Shown here in pieces: positions 17,368 to 25,730 of a stretch of DNA of 64,000 bases (positions are counted from its first letter, which is position 1; each line of letters starts with the position of its first letter). The notes beneath the pieces were generated by a model. It was not told where the DNA came from, did not search any database, and saw only the letters and a list, made by a program, of their open reading frames with translations. This stretch comes from Saprospiraceae bacterium (lineage in GTDB: Bacteria > Bacteroidota > Bacteroidia > Chitinophagales > Saprospiraceae): NCBI GenBank assembly GCA_016709995.1, contig JADJLQ010000002.1, positions 1,116,001 through 1,180,000 of the forward strand, given 5' to 3'. The position numbers and the translations under genes were made by a program.

Positions 17368-18054
17368 TCAGATCAGTTTTAATATCGTCCAGATGATCTT
17401 ATAGCCGGCTAAGATAGTTCCTTTTATGGTGCCGCTTACTTTTGAAGTGCCGATTCTCCGCCTATAATTTACGGGTACTTCCGCAGTGAGGAGTTTGAGT
17501 TTGGCGGCTTTGACTTGCATTTCCACCGTCCAGCCAAAAGTTTTATCCTGCATATCGATTTTTAGCAAACTAGGGTAGTCGATGGCTCTGAAAGGCCCCA
17601 GGTCCGAAAATACGTAGCCATAGATCCATCGAATCATACGGGTCGCCAGCCAATTGCCAAATCTTTGTGGGATAGTCATAGACCCTTTTTCCTTATTTCC
17701 TAACGCGCGAGAACCTATGACCAGGTTGGCCCGACCGTCCAGGATTGGGCCTAAGATCAAAGTCATTTGGTCAGGGTAATCACTGTGATCACCATCAATA
17801 AATACGACGATATCAGGTTTTTGACTTAGCTGGCTGATATAGTCCATGCATTTGAGACAGGCATATCCATAACCAGGCCTGGGCTCATCCAGGACGATTG
17901 CTCCATGGGCTGCCGCCACCTGCCTGGTGCCATCCTTGCTGTTATTATTCCCTACGAGGATATTCCTCACCAGGTTTTTAGGAATTTCATCAATGACCAG
18001 GCCTATGGCTTTCTCTTCATTGTAAGCAGGGATGATGACATCGATGACGGGCAT
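17368..18054 (-). CDS. Glycosyltransferase family 2 (DPM1-like polyprenyl-phosphate sugar transferase)
   Basis: The protein is about 228 aa, a soluble or membrane-associated GT-A enzyme. Motifs are VIIPAYNEEKAIGLVIDEIP, VGNNNSKDGT, PGYGYACLKCMDYI and VFIDGDHSDYPDQM with the DGD metal site. Later VIGSRALGNKEKGSMTIPQRFGNWLAT and DLGPFRAI, then VPVNYRRRIGTSKVSGT, match enzymes that make dolichyl/polyprenyl-phosphate mannose or glucose. It would provide the lipid-linked donor used by the GT-C enzyme two genes on. GTG at 18060 is an alternative start; ATG at 18054 leads straight into the conserved strand. It has no C-terminal membrane pair, unlike GtrB-type enzymes, apart from a short hydrophobic end. 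Confidence 0.88.
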   Translation of the reverse strand: MPVIDVIIPAYNEEKAIGLVIDEIPKNLVRNILVGNNNSKDGTRQVAAAHGAIVLDEPRPGYGYACLKCMDYISQLSQKPDIVVFIDGDHSDYPDQMTLILGPILDGRANLVIGSRALGNKEKGSMTIPQRFGNWLATRMIRWIYGYVFSDLGPFRAIDYPSLLKIDMQDKTFGWTVEMQVKAAKLKLLTAEVPVNYRRRIGTSKVSGTIKGTILAGYKIIWTILKLI

Positions 18055-18123
18055 TAGCACTACTAATGTATGACAGGGTATCGAATCTAAAGTTTTTTTC
18101 TTTTACAGATTATAGGGAAGTGG

Positions 18124-18504
18124 TCAAGTGGAGAAGTGAGATTTGTTCACAGAGTGTACTTTTTGCAAAGCGTTCACCTCGGGTACCCAAAGCATACCAT
18201 CTCTCTCAATTTCTTCAATAAAAGGGTCAAAATTTTCCGCAGTAGCACCTGTAGGATACATTTTAAAGTCAATGCTATTGACAGCTCGAAATTTTCTCAA
18301 TACAGGTTGAACCAATTCAAAGTCAATCAAACCTTCGCCAATAAATTTTTTATTCCAGATAGCGAGATCGACATCACTATAGGCATGAATATTTCCTTTG
18401 GCATAGGACCCAAATAATATCATTCGATCCGGCCGGAGCCCCATGTCAACTAATTCATTGAAAACACCAGTTAATAAATTGGTCAAAGCCTTTCGAGTAA
18501 GCAT
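18124..18504 (-). CDS. MNT-type nucleotidyltransferase (minimal, antitoxin-like)
   Basis: The 126-aa protein has a minimal nucleotidyltransferase fold with MILFGSYAKGNIHAYSDVDLAIW, a perfect GSx10DxD motif that binds nucleotide and two metal ions. Proteins of this class, paired with HEPN proteins, can inactivate the HEPN partner by adding AMP groups. The gene starts inside the HEPN gene (22-bp overlap), the usual two-gene arrangement with HEPN first. All catalytic Asp residues seem present: two in SDVDL, and a later one may be D in NSIDFKMYP. It could be an active adenylylating antitoxin. The operon's promoter is upstream of the HEPN gene. Confidence 0.88.
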   Translation of the reverse strand: MLTRKALTNLLTGVFNELVDMGLRPDRMILFGSYAKGNIHAYSDVDLAIWNKKFIGEGLIDFELVQPVLRKFRAVNSIDFKMYPTGATAENFDPFIEEIERDGMLWVPEVNALQKVHSVNKSHFST

Positions 18505-18875
18505 ATTCGAAGTTTGTTTAATTTGACGAGGTGATTTTTCATATAATCTGCTGTGGCAAGCTTGTGAAGGCTAAATTTAAAATCAGGATACCTGCCCTCA
18601 AGATTCCATCTGTTTACATTGTCCAGGTAATCAATTAATTCAGGTTCTAGTTGGATTTCGGTCTGTGAGTAGATCGCCTGTAGCTCATGTATTCTGGGAG
18701 CCAGGTTTTGAATATTGTCCAGCACAAAATTGGCTTTTAGATATTTTTCTACAGCTAAACAGTAAAAAAACAAGGCATCAACATTCCGACCTCCTTTATA
18801 GCAAAACTCAGCAGAATCCCAGGATTCGTGGCCGGCTTTTAACCAATAATCGATATGTCCTTGTTTGGTGAGCAT
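18483..18875 (-). CDS. HEPN-domain protein (partner of MNT nucleotidyltransferase)
   Basis: The protein is about 130 aa from the ATG at 18875; an upstream ATG at 18896 would add seven residues. It is an all-helical HEPN domain: DYWLKAGHESWDSAEFCYKGGRNVDALFFYCLAVEKYLKA, then PRIHELQAIY, and the NRWNLEGRYPDF segment typical of the PF05168-type family. HEPN proteins of many TA pairs are RNases using an RX4-6H motif. I find no such spacing here (the closest are R-I-H and R-x8-H), so RNase activity is uncertain and it may be a nuclease-dead or differently built member. A perfect TATATTTG box ends 8 nt before the ATG. It is divergent from the beta-helix protein gene. Confidence 0.88.
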   Translation of the reverse strand: MLTKQGHIDYWLKAGHESWDSAEFCYKGGRNVDALFFYCLAVEKYLKANFVLDNIQNLAPRIHELQAIYSQTEIQLEPELIDYLDNVNRWNLEGRYPDFKFSLHKLATADYMKNHLVKLNKLRICLLERL

Positions 18876-18883
18876 GCTTATCA

Positions 18884-18891
18884 CAAATATA
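18884..18891 (-). promoter_or_regulatory. TAnnTTTG box for the HEPN/MNT operon
   Basis: On the minus strand this reads TATATTTG and ends 8 nt before the ATG at 18875. It fits the Bacteroidota -7 consensus and supports choosing 18875 over 18896, because the longer start would lie upstream of the expected transcription start. No clear -33 element is seen. Confidence 0.5.
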
Positions 18892-18998
18892 CACACTTGA
18901 TCGTAATACTTTCGTTTGCAGCCTAATATAGGATGGATGTCGCTTGGGATGCTTTTATTGCCTTACCTTGCTACGCACTTACTTCAATTATAAACCCC

Positions 18999-19006
18999 TA
19001 TTTTTG
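18999..19006 (+). promoter_or_regulatory. TAnnTTTG box before the beta-helix protein
   Basis: The sequence TATTTTTG fits the -7 consensus and ends 4 nt before the ATG at 19011. That argues for 19011 as the real start rather than an upstream one at 18933, and suggests a leaderless or nearly leaderless mRNA. Confidence 0.45.
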
Positions 19007-19010
19007 CCAC

Positions 19011-20510
19011 ATGCAATTCGCCTTGAAAGGTCGCCCTTTCATTTTATTATGTTTCTTTCTTGGTGCTTTAGAGCTCTGGAATGTGGGTTGTTATACAGAA
19101 CAATTCACCACAGATACGACTGATCGCCTTCGGTTTTCTTTGGATACCCTTCGATTTGATACTGTATTTGTGACCGTAGGCTCCGCCACGAGGTCTTTTA
19201 AAGTATATAATGATGCCAGCCTGCCCCTGAAAATTGAAAAGATCTCTATCCGATCCGGAGCCTCCTCGGTATTCAGACTCAATGTAGATGGATTTTCGGC
19301 TCCATCGAAAATACTTAAAGGTGTTGAAATTGGTGCCCATGACAGCATCTATGTTTTTTTAGAGGTGACTATCCAACCCGACCAGCCACTCTCTATAAGC
19401 CCTTTTGTCATTAGCGATGCTATTGAATTTGAGACCAATAGCAATATCCAGACGGTATATCTGGAAGCCTGGGGTCAAAATGCCAATTATATCCCTGACC
19501 GCTATTCCAAAGGCTCACTCGCCTTATTGAGCTGTAACCTCCAGGAAGAGACCTGGTCGGATCCCAAACCTTATGTGATCTATGGAGTATTGCTGATAGA
19601 TAGTTGCACGCTCCGCATCCCTGCAGGCGCGCGCGTGTACGTGCATGGGGGTTTGGTCAGGACTGCCAATTCAATATACAATGATGGGATCATCTATGTA
19701 TTGGATCACGGCAGACTCAGTGTGGAGGGCACGGCTGATCGTCCTGTGATATTTACGACAGATCGATTAGAACAAGAACTCAAAGATGAATGGGGCGCAT
19801 GGTCCGGGATCAGGATAGGGCAGGGTAGTATCAATAACCGGATCAGCTACGCTGAGATCAGATCAGCCTTTGTCGGTATATATGCTGACAGCGCCAGTGA
19901 TCTGACTGTACGCAATACCAGGATCTTTAATACCGCCAGTTCAGGGCTGGTCGGCATCCATGCTCGTATCACAGCTGAAAACAGTCTTTTTCATTCTAAC
20001 GGGTCACATGGTATACAGCTTGCATATGGGGGCAACTATCGTATAGACTATTGTACTGCGGTCAATTTTGACAACGAAGCAGAAGCACTCTCTATGAACA
20101 ATGCTATTCTGCGTGATCCTGAGACCAATCGGATAGAATTGTATCCCCTGCTAGCGAATATCACCAATAGTATATTCTATGGTTCCGGCAAGGATGAAGT
20201 AGACATGGTGGATCTGACAGAACCAAAGAATCCATCATTTTTTCAAACCAACTTTACCAATTGTTATATCAAGGCAGAAGATCTGTTGGATCCTAAAAAC
20301 TATCCGGGTTTTTTTGATAATTGCCCTGGGTGTATACGTGCACAGTCGAAAGACACCGTATTTCTAAGTATTCCTAAGCTGGATTTTAGATTAGATACCA
20401 ATTCAGTGGTCAACGGTAAAGCAAAGCCTATCGACAGAGTGTTGGGAGATATCCTGGGTGTCAGAAGGCATGCTACCAATCCAGATATTGGATGTTATGA
20501 GTTGAAGTGA
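19011..20510 (+). CDS. Exported right-handed parallel beta-helix protein, probable lipoprotein
   Basis: The protein is about 499 aa. Residues 1-25 form a signal peptide ending near WNVGC; the Cys could be lipidated although the box is not ideal. Residues about 35-165 form an Ig-like 'anchor' region (DTLRFDTVFVTVGSATRSFKVYN followed by IRSGASSVFRLNVDG), as seen in Bacteroidota lipoproteins with DUF1573-like folds. The rest is a parallel beta-helix with YADSASDLTVRNTRIFNT, GLVGIHARITAENSLFHSNGSHGIQLAYG and TNSIFYGSG coils. The end reads DIGCYEL, a common end of such proteins. Beta-helix proteins are often carbohydrate-binding or lyases, but I see no catalytic signature. An upstream in-frame start at 18933 lacks a good signal peptide and promoter spacing. 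Confidence 0.78.
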   Translation: MQFALKGRPFILLCFFLGALELWNVGCYTEQFTTDTTDRLRFSLDTLRFDTVFVTVGSATRSFKVYNDASLPLKIEKISIRSGASSVFRLNVDGFSAPSKILKGVEIGAHDSIYVFLEVTIQPDQPLSISPFVISDAIEFETNSNIQTVYLEAWGQNANYIPDRYSKGSLALLSCNLQEETWSDPKPYVIYGVLLIDSCTLRIPAGARVYVHGGLVRTANSIYNDGIIYVLDHGRLSVEGTADRPVIFTTDRLEQELKDEWGAWSGIRIGQGSINNRISYAEIRSAFVGIYADSASDLTVRNTRIFNTASSGLVGIHARITAENSLFHSNGSHGIQLAYGGNYRIDYCTAVNFDNEAEALSMNNAILRDPETNRIELYPLLANITNSIFYGSGKDEVDMVDLTEPKNPSFFQTNFTNCYIKAEDLLDPKNYPGFFDNCPGCIRAQSKDTVFLSIPKLDFRLDTNSVVNGKAKPIDRVLGDILGVRRHATNPDIGCYELK

Positions 20511-20632
20511 TTTTTTTGGAGTCGATACGCTGGCTCACTAGCGTCTGATATTCTGAGGAATACATAACAAACTATTAACCACCTTTCACAACTATTAACA
20601 TCATATTAAAAAAACGGGTGATGTGACCTGGT

Positions 20633-20640
20633 TACCTTTG
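20633..20640 (+). promoter_or_regulatory. TAnnTTTG box before the NlpC/P60 gene
   Basis: The sequence TACCTTTG is a perfect -7-type match ending 7 nt before the ATG at 20648. Upstream sequence is AT-rich with a run of A at 20606-20614, and no clear TTTG -33 box is visible. Confidence 0.5.
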
Positions 20641-20647
20641 TCTCTCC

Positions 20648-21154
20648 ATGAACGTATTGCGCCAACTGACCTGCATTGTGCTGAGCTTATTCCTGTTTGT
20701 CGCCTGTAATCAGAGCAGACATATAGTGTCCGATAAGGCCAAAGCGGCAGATCAGGCCTACCTAAAAGCCCATATTGAAGAAATCGAAACCCTTTGTACT
20801 TCAGCAAAAAAATTAGTTGGTAAACCTTACCGGCTAGGCAGTTCCGGGCCCAAATCTTATGATTGTTCTGGTTTTACGGCTGCAGTCTTTCAGTCGATTC
20901 ATCTTTCGCTCCCCCGTATGGCATTTGACCAGGCACAGGTAGGTCACACCATAAAGTTGCCTTTGATCAAGCCCGGAGATCTTCTGTTTTTTGGCAATAA
21001 AAAGATCGATCATGTAGCGATGATCAGCAAAGTCAAATCAGGCAAAACATATTTCATACATTCTACTTCGAGCAAAGGTGTGGTTGAACAGGTTTTAGAG
21101 GATTCAGACTATTGGATGAAAAGACTTAAGCTGGCCAGGAGGGTCATTATTTAG
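20648..21154 (+). CDS. NlpC/P60 (C40) cell-wall peptidase lipoprotein
   Basis: The 168-aa protein has a lipoprotein signal peptide with lipobox LFVAC (Cys20). The C40 peptidase domain occupies about 45-168. The catalytic set is visible: Cys73 in YDCSGFT, His122 in DHVAMI and a polar His138 in YFIHSTSSKGV. The GKPYRLGSSGPKSYDCSG and KPGDLLFF segments are family hallmarks. These enzymes cut the D-Glu-to-diaminopimelate bond in peptidoglycan stems. A perfect promoter-like box lies 7 nt before the ATG. The 3' end overlaps the convergent CHAD-like gene by 51 bp, an unusually long tail-to-tail overlap. Confidence 0.92.
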   Translation: MNVLRQLTCIVLSLFLFVACNQSRHIVSDKAKAADQAYLKAHIEEIETLCTSAKKLVGKPYRLGSSGPKSYDCSGFTAAVFQSIHLSLPRMAFDQAQVGHTIKLPLIKPGDLLFFGNKKIDHVAMISKVKSGKTYFIHSTSSKGVVEQVLEDSDYWMKRLKLARRVII

Positions 21155-21937
21155 AGAGTCCTGACCCAGGTTTTCGATTAAAATGGCCTGGATCTGACTC
21201 AAAATTGCTTTGGTGATGACTTCTATTTTCGCATGAATGCGTGTAAGTTCTTTTCGCTCTATGTCATATATTTCAGAAGCTCCCAGACCCTCATTCAAAC
21301 GCATCATAAAAGTATAGTGGTCGTGCCATATGCCCATCCACTTAGGTAAGATGGCATCATTGGAAAAACAAGGTGCAGGGTTTTCCCATTTTATGCTTTT
21401 ACGATTGAACATAAATCGTTTCATTTTTTTTCTGACCAGGTGGATTTGATCTTCATTCAAGGGTCCTTGACTAAGAAGATGATGGATTTCCTTTGCCTCA
21501 TTAATAAGGTAGTTATGAACTTCCTTACGACGGATGGACCGAAGACGGGGCACAAGGCCTTTCAAATGTCGGTTGAGTGCCTTCATGTTTTTTTTAGTCA
21601 TGAAAGTATCGTATTGGGCATGAGCGACTGCCTGGCGCTCGAGCATAGAAAACTCTAATGCCGGCAACCCGATACCTGTTGCATATTTTTCCAGCATGGT
21701 CTGTTCCAGATGAATCTCTCTGAGAACACCTGCAGATTTGTAAATATCCCGAAATGGTTGAAGAGATTTTTTGCGATCAAAATTTTTGTCGCATTGACCA
21801 ATCATAAAATGGAGAGCGACTAATTTTTTAATCTGCAACCTCAAGGATAGCATATAGGTTGGAAGGAATATGTCACTCCTTTCATTTTCAGGCAGGTCAA
21901 ATCTGATTTTAGAATAATAGTCGAGTAAAATTTTCAA
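21104..21937 (-). CDS. CHAD-domain-like protein
   Basis: The 277-aa, helix-rich and strongly basic protein resembles the CHAD domain (conserved histidine, alpha-helical). YMLSLRLQIKKLVALHFMIG resembles the first CHAD helix with its conserved basic face. PFRDIYKSAGVLREIHLEQ resembles the R-D/D-x-x-V part, and LVRKKMKRFMFN the second basic helix. CHAD proteins bind polyphosphate through such lysine/arginine/histidine faces. No CYTH triphosphatase domain is present. It stands alone between convergent NlpC/P60 and divergent adk. The assignment rests on pattern resemblance and is moderate. Confidence 0.6.
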   Translation of the reverse strand: MKILLDYYSKIRFDLPENERSDIFLPTYMLSLRLQIKKLVALHFMIGQCDKNFDRKKSLQPFRDIYKSAGVLREIHLEQTMLEKYATGIGLPALEFSMLERQAVAHAQYDTFMTKKNMKALNRHLKGLVPRLRSIRRKEVHNYLINEAKEIHHLLSQGPLNEDQIHLVRKKMKRFMFNRKSIKWENPAPCFSNDAILPKWMGIWHDHYTFMMRLNEGLGASEIYDIERKELTRIHAKIEVITKAILSQIQAILIENLGQDSLNNDPPGQLKSFHPIV

Positions 21938-22103
21938 GTGTTCAAATTTAAGCTTCTGCCTTTTAAATACCAGTTTTAGTTTTTGTCAATATAACTACCC
22001 AGAATACTGAGCTCCTTATTTTGTGATTGACGGTTAGATAAATCTTAGAGTTCTAGTCACTTATTCGTATCTTTCGCCTTATAGAAAAGCTAGTATACTG
22101 ACC

Positions 22104-22697
22104 ATGATTAATTTAATACTTTTTGGACCTCCGGGCTCAGGCAAGGGTACGCAAGCCATGAAACTGGTTGATCAATATGATATCACGCATCTATCTACCG
22201 GCGATATGTTTAGATATGAGCTGGGCAATAAGACTGAACTTGGCCAACTGGCCAAATCATATATGGACAAGGGCCAGTTAGTGCCTGACTCAGTGACCAT
22301 TGCGATGCTCAAGCAGCGAATGGATAGCGGTATTGTAAAAAATGGGTTCATCCTCGACGGATTTCCCCGGACTATAGCACAAGCAGAAGCATTGGACGAA
22401 CTTTTAAATGAAAAAAATATAAAATTAACTTCATTGCTTTCTTTAGTGGTAGACGATGATGAATTGGTGCATCGTCTGCTCGAAAGAGGAAAGACCTCTG
22501 GCCGTACAGATGACCTCAATGAAAGTATCATCAGGAATAGAATGAAAGTATATCGTGATGAGACGACCCCGGTGTATGATTATTATGACGCAAAAGGATT
22601 GTCCATTCAGGTAAATGGTATGGGTACCGTCGATGAAATTTTTGAAGAATTGTGCCTGGTGATCGACGATCGGTTCACCACCAAGTTTGTTTATTAA
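22104..22697 (+). CDS. adk: Adenylate kinase
   Basis: Adk catalyses ATP + AMP to 2 ADP. The 197-aa protein has the P-loop GPPGSGKGT (8-16), THLSTGDMFR for AMP binding, LDGFPRTIAQAEALD, and the short LID form (ERGKTSGRTDD) without the four-Cys zinc site, the 'short' Adk type common in Bacteroidota. ATG at 22104 begins directly before the first strand. A TATCTTTCG promoter-like box lies 27 nt upstream. obgE follows after 24 bp on the same strand, giving a likely adk-obgE operon linking nucleotide balance and ribosome assembly. Confidence 0.96.
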   Translation: MINLILFGPPGSGKGTQAMKLVDQYDITHLSTGDMFRYELGNKTELGQLAKSYMDKGQLVPDSVTIAMLKQRMDSGIVKNGFILDGFPRTIAQAEALDELLNEKNIKLTSLLSLVVDDDELVHRLLERGKTSGRTDDLNESIIRNRMKVYRDETTPVYDYYDAKGLSIQVNGMGTVDEIFEELCLVIDDRFTTKFVY

Positions 22698-22721
22698 AAA
22701 AAAATAGAGTTACTCCCTTAC

Positions 22722-23738
22722 ATGGCTGAAGAAAATTTTATTGACTTTGTCAAAATCTTGTGTCGTTCTGGTAAGGGCGGGGCAGGAGCTGTCCATCTGC
22801 ATCGGGCAAAATTTAAAGCCATGGGAGGCCCTGATGGCGGTGATGGAGGTAGAGGCGGCCGAATCATGGTCAGAGGCAATAGTCAGCTCTGGACCTTACT
22901 GCACCTACGATATAGAAAACATATCTATGCTGACGATGGGGGAGGTGGTGCTAAGGCCAATAGGACTGGTCAGGCAGGTGAAGATATTTTTATAGAAGTC
23001 CCTTTGGGCACGATGATCAGGGATGTAGAAACTGAGAAGGTTCTGGCAGAAGTCACTTCTCAGGACGAGGTGAAAGTGCTCATGGATGGAGGCAGGGGTG
23101 GTAAAGGGAATGCATTTTTTAAATCATCTACCCATCAAACGCCCAGGTTTGCTCAGGAAGGCGAGCCCGGCAAAGAAGCATGGCTGTCTTTCGAATTAAA
23201 GATACTGGCAGATGTAGGCTTGGTTGGCTTTCCCAATGCAGGCAAATCAACTTTGCTGGCTGCGGTCACAGCCGCCAAACCCAAAATAGCCAGCTATGCA
23301 TTTACGACGCTGGTACCCAATCTTGGTATCGTCGATTATCATGGGGGAAAATCTTTTGTGATGGCCGATATCCCGGGTATTATAAAAGATGCCCATGCCG
23401 GCAAAGGATTGGGAGTAAGATTTTTGAGGCATATCGAACGCAATGCCGTCTTATTATTTATGGTGCCTGTCAATAGTGAGAGTATCAGTAAAGAGTATAA
23501 GATTTTGCTCAAAGAGCTGGAACTGTATAATCCGGAGTTGATGGACAAACCCAGGCTACTGGCTGTGACCAAGATGGATCTCATCGAGCCTGATCAATAT
23601 AGTGCGGTCAAAAGAAAACTGCCCAAGGGAGTGCCTTACTGTTTGATTTCTGCTGTCAATCAATATGGCTTGGGAGAATTAAAAGACAAGATTTGGGCAC
23701 TGATCCATCAAGGTCAGGAAGGTACAGAAGGCGCTTAA
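22722..23738 (+). CDS. obgE: Obg-family ribosome-assembly GTPase
   Basis: The 338-aa protein has the glycine-rich Obg fold at 1-160 (RSGKGGAGAVHLHR, GGPDGGDGGRGG, DGGRGGKGNAFFKS). A GTPase domain follows with G1 GFPNAGKST, G2 YAFTTLVPNLG, G3 DIPGIIKDAH, G4 TKMD and G5 SAVN. It acts in late 50S assembly and stress control. No OCT domain follows, so it is the short form. The TAA overlaps the stop region of the convergent YhhN gene by 4 bp. It forms an operon with adk. Confidence 0.96.
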   Translation: MAEENFIDFVKILCRSGKGGAGAVHLHRAKFKAMGGPDGGDGGRGGRIMVRGNSQLWTLLHLRYRKHIYADDGGGGAKANRTGQAGEDIFIEVPLGTMIRDVETEKVLAEVTSQDEVKVLMDGGRGGKGNAFFKSSTHQTPRFAQEGEPGKEAWLSFELKILADVGLVGFPNAGKSTLLAAVTAAKPKIASYAFTTLVPNLGIVDYHGGKSFVMADIPGIIKDAHAGKGLGVRFLRHIERNAVLLFMVPVNSESISKEYKILLKELELYNPELMDKPRLLAVTKMDLIEPDQYSAVKRKLPKGVPYCLISAVNQYGLGELKDKIWALIHQGQEGTEGA

Positions 23739-24394
23739 TGCTGTTTATAAGTTGCACCCCTTACGATTAAAAATTGCGCTATCAAATAGGTGAGCATGAT
23801 CCAGGTCCCTGCTTGTGGTATGGCCATCTTAAATCGGTTGATGGCTAGTAAGCTGTCAGAAAGTACAAAAAACAAAGCCCCGACCACAGAGATATATCCA
23901 CCTATTTTGAATGACCTCCAACTCTGCCAAGCCATCAAAGTGAGGACTAGTCCATAGATCGTCACCGGAACCTGTAGGGCCAGCGGCATGCCAGGATACA
24001 AAACTGCTAAAAAGGTGATAAAATAAAGCAAATAAGCCACGAACCAGTACTTTGAAATACTCCTTGGTCCCAGTCGGAAGAAGCTCAGAATATACATGCA
24101 TTGAGCACAGAGAAAAGCACCTAGTCCAAAGTAAAAATAGAGTGGTTGATATAATGTTTTTTCAAACTGCAACAGCACATCTCCAGCTGTGCTAAAGGCC
24201 AAAGCGGCAAGCAGGGATTTGATATAGGGAAGATTTTTTGAAACAGATGTCAGCGAAAAATAAAAACCGACGGCCAGCACCGGCATCAATAAAGGCTTGG
24301 TATAAATGGTGATATCAGACCAGCTAAAAAACTCCGCAATCAAATGAAGCAGGGCCACAAAGAAATAAGGTAGATAGGATCTTCGTAGCATCAA
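23735..24394 (-). CDS. YhhN-family lysoplasmalogenase-like membrane protein
   Basis: The 219-aa protein has about eight membrane helices. Family features include IYTKPLLMPVLAVGFY near the N-terminus, ALAFSTAGDVLLQFEK with the conserved membrane Asp of the SxxGD motif, FLCAQCMYILSF and FVLSDSLLAINRF with a second catalytic-type Asp. YhhN/TMEM86 enzymes cleave the vinyl-ether bond of lysoplasmalogens. Whether this organism makes plasmalogens is not visible. It follows the CvpA-like gene by 12 bp on the same strand, so it is probably co-transcribed with it. Confidence 0.87.
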   Translation of the reverse strand: MMLRRSYLPYFFVALLHLIAEFFSWSDITIYTKPLLMPVLAVGFYFSLTSVSKNLPYIKSLLAALAFSTAGDVLLQFEKTLYQPLYFYFGLGAFLCAQCMYILSFFRLGPRSISKYWFVAYLLYFITFLAVLYPGMPLALQVPVTIYGLVLTLMAWQSWRSFKIGGYISVVGALFFVLSDSLLAINRFKMAIPQAGTWIMLTYLIAQFLIVRGATYKQH

Positions 24395-24406
24395 TATAAG
24401 ATAGAA

Positions 24407-24937
24407 TTAATTGTTTTTTACACTGTCTATCGTTGCACTGGCTTTGTCGGCAAATTCTCTAAAAAGCGGCTTGACCATAGCGATGGCGGATTTAGACTTT
24501 TCCGGCAAGGTCTGCAAATAGGAGTAGGTGTAGCTTGCTTTTTTAACCGGTTCTGAAATTACTTTCACCTGGTCAGCAAACCATATGCCATAGCTAAACA
24601 ATAATAAAAACAAAACACTCAAAGCTGCTCCGCCAATCACTTGATTGAATATATTGATCTTAATCATCTTTAGCAGGTCTTCAAATCGGTTGCCTAAAAA
24701 CCGCACCAAAAACAAGGTCAACACAAAAGTCAGTGCAAATCCGACCAGGAATACCATTGGACTATTGCTCCCCGATACTTTTTCTAACATTTGCACGATA
24801 TATGGAGAAAGTTTGAGTGCTGCCAGGAGGCCTATGAAGATGGATACGATGCCAAAGATGGTCTTGACTATGCCTTTGGTATACCCGAGGTAAAAACCAT
24901 AAACTGCTATGAGGGCTGCAATGATGTCTATTGCCAT
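24407..24937 (-). CDS. CvpA-family membrane protein
   Basis: The 176-aa protein has four N-terminal to central membrane helices. The start MAIDIIAALIAVYGFYLGYTKGIVK is the classic CvpA start (D-x-x-x-G-x-x-x-G-x-x-x-G). The middle contains ALTFVLTLFLVRFLGNRFEDLLK and NQVIGGAALSVLFLLLFSYG. CvpA proteins affect colicin V export and, more generally, envelope integrity. The C-terminal 50 residues are polar and lie probably in the periplasm or cytoplasm. It is the first gene of a two-gene unit with the YhhN protein. Confidence 0.88.
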   Translation of the reverse strand: MAIDIIAALIAVYGFYLGYTKGIVKTIFGIVSIFIGLLAALKLSPYIVQMLEKVSGSNSPMVFLVGFALTFVLTLFLVRFLGNRFEDLLKMIKINIFNQVIGGAALSVLFLLLFSYGIWFADQVKVISEPVKKASYTYSYLQTLPEKSKSAIAMVKPLFREFADKASATIDSVKNN

Positions 24938-25171
24938 GGATGGATGAATTTAAAAAGTCAATATTAACATCGGATTTGTGAAATTGATAAAGTTTTCGAC
25001 AAATGAGCCAAAATAAGACCTAAATATAGCTATTCAGAATTTGTCAAAGGGCTCTGAATCCACTTTTCAAGGCGGTAGACAGCTTGGCCTACATGACCTC
25101 AAAATATAAAAATCATAAATCACTCATTATTTTCTTTGATTTATGGCATATTACTTGTAGGTTTATCTGTT

Positions 25172-25681
25172 GTGAAACCTATTTTGGCATTATTTATTGT
25201 AGTATGCACTTTTGCGAATAGTGCAGCTGCTACCTTTTCCTCTAAAGGTATTATACCCCTGGAGGTTCTGGACAGTTTGCCAAAAGTATTTCTGATAGGC
25301 CAGTTCAGTGAACAATATGAGAAGCTAAACAGCTCCACCACTTCATTATTAGAGGTATGCAACAATGATGTTTACCTGGCTTATGACAAATGGCTACATA
25401 CCATGACTGAGTTGGAGAACGTGAGTGATCAGTTGGGTTTTAGTCTCAAGGGGGTACAACTTTGGTGTTCCATCAATTGGAATGCAGACGGATCTATCGG
25501 ACATTTTGCCTACTACCCCAAGCCTGGATCTAAGGCCGTAGACAAAGTAGTGTTTGGTCAGGTAGTGGAGACCATGATGTCTTATTACAGATTGCCTATT
25601 GCTTCTACAATTGCTTTTTATAATTATGGCAGTGTAGCTTTTCCAGTGCCTGGGAAAAAACAAGTAGCCAGCAAAAAATAA
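25172..25681 (+). CDS. Hypothetical exported protein
   Basis: I do not recognise a family. The frame is open from a TTG at 25136, but GTG at 25172 gives a clean signal peptide (KPILALFIVVCTFANSAAA) and is preferred, for about 169 aa. The mature part is rich in aromatic residues in the middle: VQLWCSINWNADGSIGHFAYYPKPGSK. Its NxDGxIxxxAYYPKP pattern resembles short TonB-C-like or Bacteroidota secreted proteins without known function. Two Cys residues (CNND and WCS) might pair after export. The C-terminus is basic (KKQVASKK). It has no close partner: CvpA diverges upstream and the FNR-type regulator converges downstream. Confidence 0.65.
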   Translation: MKPILALFIVVCTFANSAAATFSSKGIIPLEVLDSLPKVFLIGQFSEQYEKLNSSTTSLLEVCNNDVYLAYDKWLHTMTELENVSDQLGFSLKGVQLWCSINWNADGSIGHFAYYPKPGSKAVDKVVFGQVVETMMSYYRLPIASTIAFYNYGSVAFPVPGKKQVASKK

Positions 25682-25730
25682 CCTTCTAATTTATTGTTTT
25701 AGCAAGGCACTTACTACTTATTAACTATAT

